NCBI RefSeq assembly: GCF_963678635.1
Contig: NC_087068.1
Span: forward strand, 1 to 64,000
DNA length: 64,000 nt
Reading direction: 5' to 3'
From: Symsagittifera roscoffensis
Taxonomy: Eukaryota; Xenacoelomorpha; Acoela; Convolutidae
The translations under genes were made by a program, and so were the position numbers. This document shows positions 44,020-57,571 of this stretch, one piece after another. Below the pieces are notes generated by a model. The model did no database searches. It was given only the letters and a program-made list of their open reading frames with translations, and was not told the origin of the DNA. Position 1 is the stretch's first letter, and every line of letters begins with the position of its first letter.

Positions 44020-45659
44020 CGGCTTCGCTGATTTCACTCAAGTTTTTAGACTTCTAGTTAATATAATTTCACTCAAAATATCCGATCTAAATCAGAGCCA
44101 TCATTTAACTCACCATCAAAAAAAAACAATAAGCGCCCTGGCCCGTTCAAGTGTTAAAAGGAAGGTTAGTTTTTATTATGACTTTTTTCAAATGTTATAG
44201 GTCATTTCTCTTTGACCGGTTTAACGAGGTCAAAACTTCATATGATCTTTGAGTCTAGACAATCATTGAGTGACGATCGATTGTTTTGCTCAAGATTGGT
44301 TTGCACAATTGTAATGTTGTCAGCAATGAGCCGACAAAAATTAAGTTAGTACAGTGTTGAATAAATAATCCGGACTCCGGACGTAATAACGAACAAAAAA
44401 ATTGAATTTTTAACGCGTTTTTCTCTAATTGGGTTGACTCCCAAAAGTTACGCCAAAGTTACAGATTAATTTACTTATTAAGTTATATCAACCCGTGTTG
44501 AAGTCAATAGAAGAAAAATTCCTATCATACAATTTTTGTATAAAAATTCTGTTCAAAAAAATGCTTAACGTACAATTTTCATACCAGAAAATTATATGAC
44601 AAGCATTTTTTTAATCGAAAGTTGTTTTACAAAAAAGAATTTAGGTTGGTTTGAAATTTAAACAAAACAGGTTATTGGCAGTTTTGGTTACATGAAAGCA
44701 ACTTTGGCATCGAAATAATCTTTTTCGAGCAAAAAAACAATTATACAATTTCAACATATGAATTTTCTACGATATTCATAGTTCCAGAGAAAAAATACAA
44801 GTTTGAGGTAAGATTTTTTATCCTTTTTGGTCGCAAACTTGCTGCTGTGCTCGAATATACGTTTTACCAAATTAAAAACTTCGCATGCAGAGTGTGACTT
44901 TTTGAGTCTATGAAAGTACCCACAAGCTATTTTTTGGTAATATTATAGTACAATATAGTGCTTAGGTTATTTTTTAAAAAAAGTTTTGGTATAAGCGTTA
45001 CATATCAAAACTTTTGTGTTTTACATCCAAACTGTACCAAAAATGCTTTTTATAAAACTGTAGTATGAAAAAAGTATTTTCAAACGATTTTTTTTAGTCA
45101 GCGTAGTAGTATGAAACAATATGATTAATTTTTGTTTATAGCATGCAAACATATGCTAGACACTTTTTGTCAATCCGGTATATTGAGCCTCTTACCTTAC
45201 CTAGCCCAACAACGATTAAGAAGTGTATAATTTACCTAAACTTGTATACGTTTTTTTCGTTTCCGTCTGATATACAAACAGTGTCATTTTAAACTAATGT
45301 TTTCAACGTTTTTGTATTTTTGTGAAAGTTATACCCTTCGTACATTTCGTTATTGCACTTTGTGAAAAAAACTGGGAAAACATAGCGTAATTTTTGATTG
45401 CCTTAAAAAGCCATAACTGGTTAACTGTTTCTGGATAAATGATTTCAAGTTCAAGTTCAAGTTCGAAACTGCTCCGTTTTTGAGGCGATTTTTTTGTCCG
45501 AACTACGGACAGCAGCACAATGTAAATTAATCTGAACTAAATAACCCGACAGTCAAATCAGCAATCAAATAAGCTGATGATAACACTCTTCAAAAAATAT
45601 TTTATTCCTTTTCTATTGTATCATCAATTACATTAAGTTTTGTTGGTGAAAGATTTTAA

Positions 45660-45722
45660 ACAGGCTAGAGTTCGGCTGAAAATTATTTTTTTACAGGCTA
45701 GAGTTCGGCTGAATTTTATTTT
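45660..45722. repeat. 33-bp tandem repeat
   Basis: ACAGGCTAGAGTTCGGCTGAA occurs at 45660 and 45693, each followed by an AT tract. Confidence 0.85.
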
Positions 45723-48700
45723 TTTGTTTCTCTACCGGGTTGAGATCACATTTAAAGGTAGCAATAAAAAGTGCAAAAACAGCTATTCCCATCGATGCAT
45801 CATTGATGTTCAATGCCACAAAAGCAAAATTTATCAAAAAATTATCGCTAGTTTGGCCTATTTTCAGCGATGAAAACCGCAATAAAACAACTATAAGAAT
45901 GAGGAAAAAATATGGCTGTGAGAGGGGTTTGATGCCCTAACCTTAAAACATACATTCTACTTCTGCGCTATCAATCCTTAGGAAAAACTAAGTTTATCAA
46001 AAGGGCTTATCAAATGAAGCTCTCGTTTGAAAGCTATTAGATTGAGTTTCTTATGTTTCTTAAATTCTCAAGTATTAGCGATGATTTTCTACGGAATCAT
46101 AACTGAAATAGCTTTGAAAAATTGCAGGCTTATCTATGCAACAAACTCTGATTTTTATATGAATCAGCGCTGGAAAATAGCGATCACTGGGGTACTACAG
46201 AAAAAGCGATAATTAACGGTGGGACTTCGACCTGGGTAACTTAATTTTCAGCAAGTTGAATAATGGATGAAAAATTTCAACTCACTGTACCTAAAGATGT
46301 TCTATTTAAAATCTCAAATTCTTTTTCACATCTTTGATGAAAGATTTGAATTTTCAAAGCTGTATTTGGATATGAAATTGGAAATTTCAAGTCCGTAGAA
46401 ACCAGGAAAAAATCACATCTTACAGTTTATCATATGTATAACGAAGAAACAACCGAAATTGCATTTTTTTAACTGTTCTGGCTCTATTGATTGATTTTTA
46501 TATTAATAACCAGTTCAAATAATTGCAACCACAATTTGTGTTCAAAAAATGACAAAATATTTATCAAAACTTTGCTTCTCGTTTTCTAATGCTTATTTGA
46601 CTTAAGGTAAACATACATCCGCAGTCTCCGATTGAAAATTTTGCCATGTACATGCTAGTAGCTACCAACAACAAAAAATCACAGAACAACTTAAAACACC
46701 AAAAAAAAATCAAAAACATCGAAGTTTTCGCATACGCAATGACGATAAAAAATGAAATTCTAAATCTGAAATTAAGATATGAACTGGTTTTTGAGATCTG
46801 AAATAACAATGAAACACAAAATTTTAGATTTGAACTTAGATCTCTGATATCCCATGCTTTTAAAACATTCACAGGATACTTCAAATTGAAAATTTAGATC
46901 TGGAAAAATTTTAGTTCAAGTTCGAACTAGAACTTTAAATGTATCGAGTTAGAACATGAACTGTATGTACATATTAGACATACAATCGGTTCAAACAAAA
47001 TTACGTGAAAATTAAGGAAGACATTTAAATAAAAACAAGGATAGTTTTGAACCTTTGGGAGCTATCGTAACAAACAGTCTAAGAATATAAAGAAGAAGAA
47101 AAAGTTGGAAACAAGCTTGCAGACCACTTGACCAAACCTAAAATCGGAGTGAGCAAGAACTGTTAACTGAAACACGTTGGCCACAAAATACATTTGACGA
47201 TGAGTTAAAAAGAGAAAATTGTTTTGTTTTTGGTACATTCCTGAAAAGAAATCCATTTCCCACCGACGTCACAAACAAGTAAAGCAGGAATCTGTCAGCT
47301 GCACCTTCAGCCTTGAGAAGCGGAGAACAATAGGACTACTAAAATCAAAAAAGACGGGGACAACGACTACAAACCACGTGGACTAAAAAACAACGCGGGT
47401 TAAAATAATTGGTTTTAAAAATGTTGCTGACACGTTTGGTCCATCCAATTACAATCATGTCCACCTATAGGTTCATTAGTAAAAAAAATAATTGAATATG
47501 TACACGCGCTGAGCTTTCATGATTTAAATTGGTTTTATTGCTTTTTTGAGACAAACATAAATCATTAGAATCCTCTATAATCTATTATCATTTTTTGGCA
47601 TTTGAAACAATTTTTTTCACGATAAACGAAAAAAAATAGAGTGAAATTGAAATTCAAATCTTTATCATGGGCCATTATAACTGATCAAACTCTGAATTAT
47701 TTTTAGTCCTGAAATAAGATTTTTTTGAAGGTAACTTGTGAAAATTTTGCATGACAATCAACTCAACGTCTCTAAATACACAAAAATACAAAACTCAAAT
47801 GCTACAAAAAAGCTTTCTTGTGGTTGAATTGCAATCTCCCCTAGCACAAGACGCTTACAAAAAAATAATTTAAAGAAAATTTAACCTGCTTTTAAAAATT
47901 GATCTAGTTGTCGTTTAAAACAGAAGCAGCGGTTAAAATCATCAGCGAGTTTTCTCGATTGAAATAAACACTTTTAGGTTTTCAGTAAGTTGTTGGCGTT
48001 TCGGTTAGGTACTCTTTAGCCAATTTGATCAAAAAAAGTGTTCATTACAATTACACTGAAAAAAAATCGCCGTATTTTTCCTCTATTCCAGAGACCATTT
48101 CAAAAAATTAATTATTCCATATCATACAAAAGAAAAAATTGACAAATTTCCAGCCCAACTTTCAAAGGATTATGAAGACATCAGTAATTTTTATTATTAC
48201 TTTTTATTAGTGTTTTTTTAGTAATACTATCACTCCCAAATTACTTCCCTAATTATTCCAAAGTTGCGAAAGTAGTTCCCCTGCATAAGCGTGGATCAAG
48301 ATATCTCTTCTGCTAGTTTTGTAAAAAAAAAATATACGGTAGCAGGATACGTTCAGTTTTAGATAAGAAACGAGTCTAATCTCTTCATCGTTTTGGTCAT
48401 CTTAGCAACCTATCTTCAGTAAATGCTCTAGATGATGAAGTTGAAAGTATCAGAGAAGCTTCATGCTTTACGAATATATCTGCCTGCTCATTTTTGTTCC
48501 GACTTTCGATACAAAAGTAACGGAATTTTTGTGCTCGGGGTGGGTTTTTTTTCTTCAGACAAATTTCGACTTTCTAACTAGCCGTTTTTGACGGATTTTT
48601 TATATCATTCGAAAGGTATTGTTGTCCTGAGCTTAAAATTGAAAAAAATATATTTCATCTGTGATCAGTTTTCGTAGAGTTATGGGGGTTTAAAGATTGC

Positions 48701-48865
48701 CATTTTGGCCAGTTTGTGACAATAAACGAGCAATATACTTCGCGCTATTGGAACCAGATCCAAACTATAATTTATTTTTGGTTATAAATTAGATAATTTA
48801 TCCCTATAAAATATTAAAGACTAACCAATCATACTCCATCAAACTAACAACCCACTTGTCTGTAA

Positions 48866-48893
48866 GTGCTGAAATTACGTGTAATTTCAGCAC
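48866..48893. repeat. perfect 13-bp inverted repeat with 2-base loop
   Basis: GTGCTGAAATTAC and its exact complement flank GT. No other copy seen; an isolated palindrome. Confidence 0.8.
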
Positions 48894-49804
48894 CAGAGAG
48901 ATTTGAATTTAACTTACAACTTAGTTGCTTTCTCCAAGAGACTGAATCGTAATCAAACCAGTATACTGTAGATCTATTGAGACTATAAGAGTAAGATTAA
49001 GATCGGTATTAGACAAAGAAGTTGCACGAATCTATCCGGCCGAAAACAAGATAGCGTGACGAGCAGACGGTGTATCCTATCTGAAATTACTCTATGAGTT
49101 AGACCTTCCGTCTCAACTCATCTGGAGCGACCAAAAGTCTCGAACAAGACCTTAAAAAACAAGTAAGCTTAGAACTAACAAAATAGACTAGAATTAGACA
49201 AAAACATTTTCAAAAATATTACATGACAATAGTTTAGTTGAAATATCTCTACGACTTTATAGATCAGAGCCACTATTCCGAACAATACAAGAACTACCCG
49301 GTATTGGAAGAAAATATCGGACAAGAGACGACACACGACTACAAAGAAACTTACTATTAAGGTTCATGGTCGTACGGCAAAAGCCAACACAAACTTTTCT
49401 ATTCAAAATTTTATTAGCAATGAATTTGGATTTTCATTTACAAACATAGTATCTTTGAAGAAAAATCTTCAACGATCTTTACAGGCGCTAAACTTTTTAT
49501 TGTACAATAACGACTGATAAAATCACCTCTAGTCGTTCCCCCCAAAACTGCAGTAAATTAAAAAGATATTAGGAAAAATTATTTATTGAACATAAAATTA
49601 TAAAAATTAGTTAGTATAAACACAAAATGTAAGTATACATAAATCATCTCTTCATCCACAGCTTCATCACCTAAACATAACAGCGAATCATAAAACCACT
49701 AACATCATCAAAAACTAAAAATTTCTATCAATTAAACTTTAAGTTATTTATAAAGGCCTATCCTAATTTTTTTTTCAATTAAAACAAACTTATTTAAAAT
49801 AAAC

Positions 49805-49905
49805 AGATCATCAAGGCTTTCCTTGGATCTTTAGTTCACTTTTATCTCAATTAAATCTAATTCCATTAATTTTAATATCCTGGTCATCAAGGCTTATCCT
49901 TGGAT
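49805..49905. repeat. imperfect direct repeat TCATCAAGGCTT-TCCTTGGATC
   Basis: Copies near 49809 and 49886, each able to form a small CAAGG/CCTTG hairpin. Possibly within the leader or terminal repeat of the retrotransposon downstream. Confidence 0.5.
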
Positions 49906-50835
49906 CAAATAGAACAAATTTGTTCTCCCTCTCACAATTAACAAAGTGTCTAACGATCTCAAAAGTCGATTCACTACCCAACCCTTTCTCAAGACCCAGG
50001 ACTAATAGAAATTTTTCAATCAAACTAACCATTCAAATTAAGCTACACAGTGAAGAACTTCGGTTACTCATCCTTCACTTAATCCCCTCCTTTACCTGAC
50101 CCAGGCTAAACCTTAAATCTTAGTAAGTATTAAAATAGTATCTAACGAACTACCTGTATTCTAAATATACCTGAGTCTTGTAGATCGATTTACTATTCTC
50201 CAACCCTTGAACACAATCACTACCCCTAAGTAAGATTAGGTAAGTTAACATCTTAACTAAGACTAGTCACGAGAAATTAAAAATCATTCTCCGGAATCGA
50301 TATATGCTTTTCTCTCCAACTCTGAATAAGTGACCCAAGTTAGACTAACCACAAAAATTCGTAAGGACTAACTGTTTAGGACATTAAAATTCACTAATCA
50401 CAATATTGCATCCATCATTCTAAACCTTATGTCACTAGACAATTTAGGAAATAAACAAACAATCGTATTACACAATTGTTGAATAAACAACGACAAATAC
50501 TATCTTGTAATCAATCCATACAAACAAATAATAGGATATATTCGAACAAAACGAGATACAATTAAGAGAAATTTTTTAAGTAAACAAATACAAATTGCAC
50601 GAAAAAGATTTTCAAAGCGAAGAAACTAAGCGAAGAAGCAAAAAGACTCCGTGAATTAAAATTACCAAGTCAATGATCAAATATATTTTTTTGACTCAAA
50701 AACAACATCACACTCATCAATACAAGGAAAACGAAGAATAAAAAAGACACACAAAATCAAACCAGTACGACTATACAATTGGAGTCAACCAATAAAACAC
50801 ATTGAACATTGCGCATTAACAGTCATAAAACAAGA

Positions 50836-53355
50836 ATGAATCAAAGTGAAGAAAGTCAAGACGAAAACTCTGTTTTTTCATGCCTATTCAATTCACTCAC
50901 TGATGATAGAGGAAAAATACAATTTTGTCAAAATTTAATTGCAAATTTATTTGAAAGAGGAAACAGTCCATCTACCACAGAATTGCCAGATGTCAAAATA
51001 AGAAGACAAATTATTGATTACTATCCCAAAGGAATATGTAAAATGGCACAACAGTATGGAGTCTATACCATAGAAATTAGTTCATAAAGTAAGTTTCATG
51101 GTAAAAAGTCATGGTTAGTTCAAACAGACGACGAAGATATAGAATTTTCAAAAAGTTTTCACAGAATACATAAAAAATACATAACAATTAGCAAATTCAA
51201 TATTTACTAACAATGTATTTCAAATAATATATATTTATCTATCTATAATAGAAAAAAGAACAGAACCTCAAGGAATTTCATCAGTTCAAACATCTAGACA
51301 TACGACTGTAAGAAACAAAATTACAGCACTTTCTGAAATTTTAATTAAAATCCATGAAAATTTATCAAACAACGAAGATAAACAAAATGTCAACCACGAC
51401 TTACAACAAAAAATCTTAGCATGGTTTATTTTTGATTATTTCACACATAATATAGGTTTATTTGCACAGGCAAAAAAACATGTTAGACCCAAAAATACAA
51501 ACGGTGATTCTGTCTTAGCAGAACAATCAGATTTTGTTTGGGACTGTGAATGGTCTCATCCACTATTTCTAAGCATACCAATAGACATTTCGAGTCAAGA
51601 AATTACACAATGTCTATCCACTAAGAATATATTAAAGTATACCCACTCACAATAGACACAACACCTTTAAACTATAATTCATTTCTACCCGATAGAATAG
51701 GAAATAATAGTCTAAACTCAACCATTGTACAACAGGAAAACCTAATGGAACTAGAAATTTTACCCAACAAGATAATCAAACACCATCACTTTTCGTAGAT
51801 GAAGAAATAGTTTAAAAAAAGTTACAACAACACAACAAATTATTTCACCAATACATCCAAAGCTTACAACGCCAAGACCCAAAAATTCAACATTACCACA
51901 GGTAACATTACAACCCACGGTTAAACCTCCGTTGTTCCAAAATATTCACATATGGATTATCAAACATATAGACCAATGACAAAACCAACACGGAAACGAA
52001 AAACTTGACTCTTTGTTATTTCATGTTTCTGTAAGTATATAGACCGCAAACAATCCAAGCCTCTCAAACAAACACGCAAAGTCAATTGTTTTCACAAAGA
52101 CAAAATTTTCAACAACCATCCTCAAATACAGTAAATTTTCATGACTACACACAAATTTCAGACCAAAGTATAACTTATCCATTTTTTCAACAAAAAAAAT
52201 AATATACAACAAACCAAAAATTAACATCAAACATCTTACTACACACCTAATTGTTTATCATCAGATGATGATGACTTTTATCAATCAGATATTTTTGCAC
52301 CATATACCCAGGAACACATTATGCGACAACCTCGATCAAATCGAGCATCTCAAAAAAACATTTTTATCAAAAAAACCTAGCTAGTACACAATCTTACCAA
52401 ATATTAAAAGCAAAATCTAGTTAGTATACAATCTTATCAACCAACGCAAATGCAAAATGAAATCCCGCTACCATATTACTTAAAGCAACATGAAATAACA
52501 AAGAGTCAAATTATAAATTTTTCACAAATGCCAAATGCCGCAGAATCATTACAAATGACTATGAATCCATACCTAATGGGTGGTTCATCAATAACATCAA
52601 ACAAGCCATTAATGGTGTTTACAGGCCCAGACCCTGTATATTCTGTAGCAGTTACCGCAAATCTAATCTTAAATATAGGACCTGAACCAATAAATAAACC
52701 ACTTCACCAAAATTGGGTACATAGACGCACAGCGTTAATACAAACCACACTTGATGGCGCAGCTCAAAAATGGTTTTCAGTTTTACCTATAGATATAAAA
52801 TCAGGTTGGAAAAGATTCACACGAGAATTCTCATAAATTTTTGATTCTGAAAGAAACAAACAACATCAAAGAGTTTTATGCAAGGAACTTCGTAGACTAC
52901 CAATCGAAACGATCAAACAATTAGCAGTAGGGATCGAAACACTAACCCGAAAAGCGTATTCACTAAACACTCATGATTATAAAAAATACAAAAATGACAG
53001 AGACTTTAATAATGACTCTAACAACTCAATTAAGAAAATTAGCAATCAAAAAGAGAGCATCACATCCTTCCTCAATTCGAGAACCAGATTTAGATTTTAG
53101 AAAACTAGTTGATAAATTAGACCAAGCAGAAATCACTATGAAACTAGAAGAAACACTATCTCAAATTACAATTTGTTAGTAATATCCAAACCACTACAAC
53201 ACAAATAAATAGAATACACAATTCAATTGTAGATTTATCTGAGAAAATCACTGAAATTTTAAATATTTACGAGAAGAACGCAAATTTTAAAGGTAATTCA
53301 TATTTCAAAACATGGTGTAATTATTGTCGAAGATACAAACACAGCATTGCTGAAT
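50836..53355 (+). pseudogene. gag: Gag of retrotransposon 1
   Basis: The ATG at 50836 begins MNQSEESQDENSVFSCLFNS; a segment to 51087 is open, followed by pieces in other frames. 52450-52836 is the gag core: VFTGPDPVYSVAVTANLILN, WVHRRTALIQTTLDGAAQKW, ending DWKRF-like. 52860-53180 continues the capsid part (LRKLAIKKRASHPSSIREPD). A CCHC zinc knuckle (C-NY-C-RRYK-H-SIAE-C) lies at 53312-53353. Gag packages the RNA. At least five stops or shifts. Confidence 0.7.
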
Positions 53356-53396
53356 GCCGACAAAAACAACGGGACAACCAGAATAAACCACAGAAG

Positions 53397-54626
53397 TAGA
53401 AAGAACCAAAAAAAATCATTTTATCAGTACATGAAAAAAGATCAGAATCTACTAAATAAAAATATTCACAACAATAATAGTTCTGGAAAACAACTTCCAA
53501 ACAGTTCAAGTTACACAAGAAACCAATCACCTTATAAGTTCAATTACAGAGGCAGATCACCAGAACACAGAAATTCACGAAATTTTTCACAAAATAGATA
53601 CAGTCGATCAAATAGTCGAAACAATCAGTACCGACAACTATTCATGATCAAATTCGAACAGACCAAATTCGTTTGATACCAACTCCCAGTCAAACTGTAG
53701 GACTAGACACAATTCAAATGATAGATCAAGAAACTCATCTTACAATAGACACAGAAATTATTCCAACAATATGAATAGAAGCTGCTCAAATAGTCGAAAT
53801 CAACGATATCAAAACAATAGATCGAGAGATTACTCCAACAAAAGATCAAGTAATCAAAGATCTAACTACAACAACTATCAAACTAGATCACGAGATAACT
53901 CACCAAATAGAAACTCAAACTATAACAATAGACAAAAAAACTATTCACAATCACCTCACAGGAATAATACACGTTCATAAAAAAACCACAAAAGTACAAA
54001 GAGCCAAACAAATCATTTTACCAATACATGAAAAAGGATCAAAATTTACCAAAGAAAAATGTACATAGCAACAACAGCTCTGGTAAACCACCCCCAAATA
54101 ATTCAAATTATCCAAGAAACCAATCGCCCTATAACCCTAATTATAGAGGTAGATCACCAGAACAAAAAAATTCACGAAAATTCTCACAAAACAGATATAG
54201 TCGATCAAATAGCCAAAAATAACCAGTATAGAAACAACTATTCACGATCAAATTCAAAGAGAAGATAATTTTTTGATACCAGTGCCCATTCACATTCTAG
54301 GAATAGACACTATTCAAACGATAGATCAGGTAATTCATCATACAATAGAAATAGAAACTACTCAAATAACAGAATTAGAAGTTATTCAAATAACAGAAAC
54401 CAACGTTACCAAAACAATAGATCAAGAAACGTTTCCTACAACAGATCTAAATATCGAGGAAACAATAACAATTACTATAATAGGTCAAGAAACAACTCAC
54501 AAAATAGGAATCCCAACTATAACAATCGAAGAAATTATTCTCAATCCCCTTATCGAAACAACAATCGTTACCCCGATTCCCAACACAAATATAGAAGTAA
54601 TACACCAAAACTTCAAAGACAAATAA
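53397..54626 (+). repeat. two 600-bp copies of the Asn/Ser/Arg-rich gag-pro linker
   Basis: The block starting near 53397 (ATCATTTTATCAGTACATGAAAAAAGATCAG) recurs from about 53997 with divergence. Both encode YRGRSPE, NSR-FSQNRYSRSNS and short RSR-type repeats. The second copy is read in a different frame after a break near 54222, so the duplication disrupts the polyprotein. Function of such basic linkers: RNA binding (inference). Confidence 0.75.
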
Positions 54627-55081
54627 ATCAAGTACAAACAACTGAAGAAACAATTTCAGACCCACCTGGTATTGATAGTACAAAAAATACTGAATTACAA
54701 TTAAATCACATCAATTGCGAATCTACAGATAGTGAGAGTGATACAGAAAACACAATTTCAACCAACATTATAAAACTTGAAAATGACTATGAAACTGTTA
54801 TATATGAACAACCACTCATTCATATATTTATTAAAATCAATCAAAGTTTCTTTTAGATTATCACAATAGACCTAAAACTAATAATGAACCAACAGAGCAA
54901 AAAGTAAACAAAGTAACGAAATCACACGAACCTGAAAAAGTACCATGTTCACGTACAAATCACATTTATCAAAATGTACCAAAAGAACCACCAGATAAAA
55001 AATTTGGACAATTCCATTTCTCTCAGAAACTCCAAAAAGTAAAGAATTTCTACCACCAGACCTTGAAACAGTTTTTTTAGA

Positions 55082-55384
55082 GACTCAGGAGCAAAATCAA
55101 ATATTTTTAACAATCCAACCGGGAATGAAATCAAAACTTTACGCCCAAAACAAATAGCCTTGAAGACAGCCAGTAGACTAGCAACAGCACAAGGCTCAAT
55201 GTTAACAATTTACGGAAAAATACAACTTTTCTTTGTTCCCACAAAAACATTGGAAGAAAGCAATCTATTAAACAAACCGTTGAAACAAACATTCCACATC
55301 ACATATATAAAACACAATATCATTGGAATTCCATTTATCACTAAATATATATACCAACTAGTATTATATTGGACAGCAAATTAA
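55082..55384 (+). pseudogene. pro: aspartic protease of retrotransposon 1
   Basis: The active-site triplet appears as DSGAKSNIF at 55082-55108, with the following LRPKQIALKTASRLATAQG and a late HNIIGIPFITKY flap/second-loop region. It is open to 55384 but preceded by a frame break, and the next part (55400-55890) has weak coding signal with a 55584-55844 open frame that may be the protease-to-RT linker. Confidence 0.6.
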
Positions 55385-55896
55385 ATAATAAGATAAATAT
55401 ACAAGAATTCATAACACCGTGTTAACATTCTTCCAAAGAAAGAATAAACAACCACCCTTTTTTCTCAAATATTTAGCATAATAAAGAAAGAAAACATTTT
55501 AAACCACTCTCAAGACACATTTAAGATTTTCCGATCAAACATATTCATCAATATGATAAAACCAAAACAGACAACATCTCTACATGTCTGACATTACTTC
55601 TCTACATGTATACAACAATTTACCATATAAAAAAACCCTACCTCTAGGACTCCTAGGATATTGTGAAACAAACGCAACAACTTCTCCCACAAAAGAAGTA
55701 GCCTATAGAAGAAATAATTTTTTACAGTTATTAGATATATGCCAATCAACAATTCTTGACGAAGAATTATCAATAAATAATATAATAAGCAACGAAAAAA
55801 GAAATACAGATTATTTCTTATATCAAAAAAACATCTTGTTTTAAACCAACATTTAAAATATCACACTATACAGAACAACAACAAAAATTTCTGACA

Positions 55897-56345
55897 ATGT
55901 TCAACTTTCAACACTCTCAGATAACACAGAATGAATTTCAAAAATTAGGCGATTTACTATTAAGATACCCAACAGTTTATGCTACATCTAAATTCGACGT
56001 TGGAAAAATAAATTCACCGTTACATCCTACTTTGAAACCTGACGCAGTTTTCAAAAAACAAAGAGCAAGTAAAGTACCAATCCACTTACACGATAAAGTC
56101 AATAGATTGCTTGACTTTTTAGAACAATATGAAATCATATCTCCAGTAAACAAAGAAGAACAGCCAAAAGGAAACATCTTTATTAACCCTGTTCTTATTC
56201 TCACCAAAAGAAAATCGCTAAAAATAGTTCTAGACGCTAGATATCTCAATTCACTCATTGATGAATCTAATTTTAATTGGCCAATAGAACCAATTCAAGT
56301 AATTCTAACAAAAATAAACTGTAAATACTTCACATTGGAATGTAA
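55897..56345 (+). pseudogene. pol: reverse transcriptase N-terminus of retrotransposon 1 (truncated)
   Basis: From a real ATG: VYATSKFDVGKINSPLHPTL, then KQRASKVPIHLHDKVNRLLD, EYEIISPVNKEEQPKGN-FINP and KIVLDARYLNSLIDESNFNW, which are the fingers of Ty3/Gypsy reverse transcriptases. It ends before motif A (TTADMNSAY-type) and the Y-x-DD box. The last 50 codons of the frame (CDIRPECGKCNLCRI) come from another part of the element or from different DNA. Confidence 0.8.
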
Positions 56346-56459
56346 ATATGCAGTCAAAACTGACATGGATCAATCACAAAAAAAAACAATCTACAACATT
56401 TTCCACTACTGTGACATTCGACCAGAATGTGGAAAATGCAATCTCTGCAGAATTCGGAA

Positions 56460-57571
56460 TTTTAGCAGTAAGCCTTCCGGATTGGTGGTTTTTAAGAACT
56501 AAGGGCGTTATTGGAACGTTTAGCCAAACGGTGAAGGCTGGAATATTCTAGTATTTTAAAATTTCAAAAATTCGAATGATGACGTCACATTTCTGAGAAA
56601 TGCTGAAACGGCCATTTTTAAAAAAGACGAGTAAAGAAACAGAACAACAACGTTGGTTGCGCTGACGAGAACAACTTGATCGAAATTGAAGAAGTCGAAA
56701 TTGAAGAAAAACAGCAGCAGAGGGCAGAGAACGTTCTGAGTTGCAACTATTGTGCTGCTACAATAGTTGCAAGGCCGTTGCGAACAACGGTGAAGGGTAA
56801 GAAATCAGCCCTCCGTGTTATCGTGAATTCGAACTTGAGGAGCTTGATTCACTGGATTCAAGAATCCGGAAGGGTCTCGGGACGGAAAACTTTTATTGAC
56901 TCATATGAACTTTTAGCATCCTGTCATGTCCTGACTTGAATTTAATTGATATTTGGATTAGTTTTGACAAGGATGAGGTGCTAAGAGTTGGGGGGAAAGG
57001 GTTGATCCATCTTCGATGGAGATGATGATTTTTATCTACTGAACAAAAACAATAGTAATATAATAAATAGTAGCCCTGTTTTTAGGAGTGACCTCGTGGT
57101 CTGGGGATACTGAGACCCAGCCATGAGCTCACTATTTTTGCATGTAATTCAGTTAATTTGAGCGTTCCGGTCGAAGCCGGAGAACAGTAACGTTTTTGTC
57201 GACCCGATGTAAGAAAGACCACCGAAAAGTACTGGCTTGGTAGAGACGGTGAAAAACATGCAAAGCTCTGTTTAGACGCTAGCCAGTCGTCTTAAGACTT
57301 GGTTTTGTTATCCGTCGATATGTATCTTCCGGGCGAATGTTACATGTATGTTTTTATGGCGCTCCTGGGTGTTATTCTTTCATAACATCATGACCGGCGG
57401 AACCGTTAACGAGCACTCCGCGCCGAGCGGATGCTCACATTAACGCCCTTAATAGGCCTAAACTGCCGGGGCGGAAGGGTAGTTCGGAACGCGGAAGCCT
57501 TCCGGATTACCGTGAATAGTTTTTTAACCTAGTTAAGACCGAAAATTCACGAACCAGGAAGGGTGGGGGGA
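56460..57571. other. GC-richer non-coding block bounded by CCTTCCGGATT repeats
   Basis: No convincing gene. AAGCCTTCCGGATT occurs directly at 56469 and 57503, and a related ACCCTTCCGGATTGAGCG word at 57647. TAAGGGCGTTAT at 56501 has its complement at 57442-57453. These bracket about 1 kb, which may be a terminal repeat or separate insertion belonging to retrotransposon 2. The open frame 56676-56939 is Gln/Glu-rich at its start but unlike any family I know. Confidence 0.45.

Larger units (their letters stand above)
44038..50808. other. long AT-rich stretch without recognisable genes
   Basis: No credible coding sequence in 6.8 kb; open frames are short and of skewed composition. The first part probably includes the TRIM71 promoter. 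Embedded structures: a 33-bp tandem repeat (45660-45722), a perfect hairpin (48866-48893) and a direct repeat with about 76-bp spacing (49805-49905). The end (about 49.2-50.8 kb) may contain the long terminal repeat and leader of the retrotransposon that follows, but no second copy is in the window to prove it. Confidence 0.5.
50836..56460 (+). mobile_element. AT-rich Ty3/Gypsy retrotransposon 1, decayed and truncated
   Basis: Gag, a zinc knuckle, an Asn/Ser/Arg-rich segment, a DSGA aspartic protease and the N-terminal part of reverse transcriptase follow in the usual order on the plus strand, in many broken frames. The reverse transcriptase stops being recognisable at about 56345, before the catalytic motifs, and unrelated GC-richer sequence begins near 56460. 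RNase H, integrase and the 3' terminal repeat are missing. Base composition is far more AT-rich than the second element downstream. Confidence 0.8.

Noticed and set aside
45660-45722. Possible CRISPR-like direct repeats
   Set aside because: Only two units without unique spacers, and the genome is eukaryotic.
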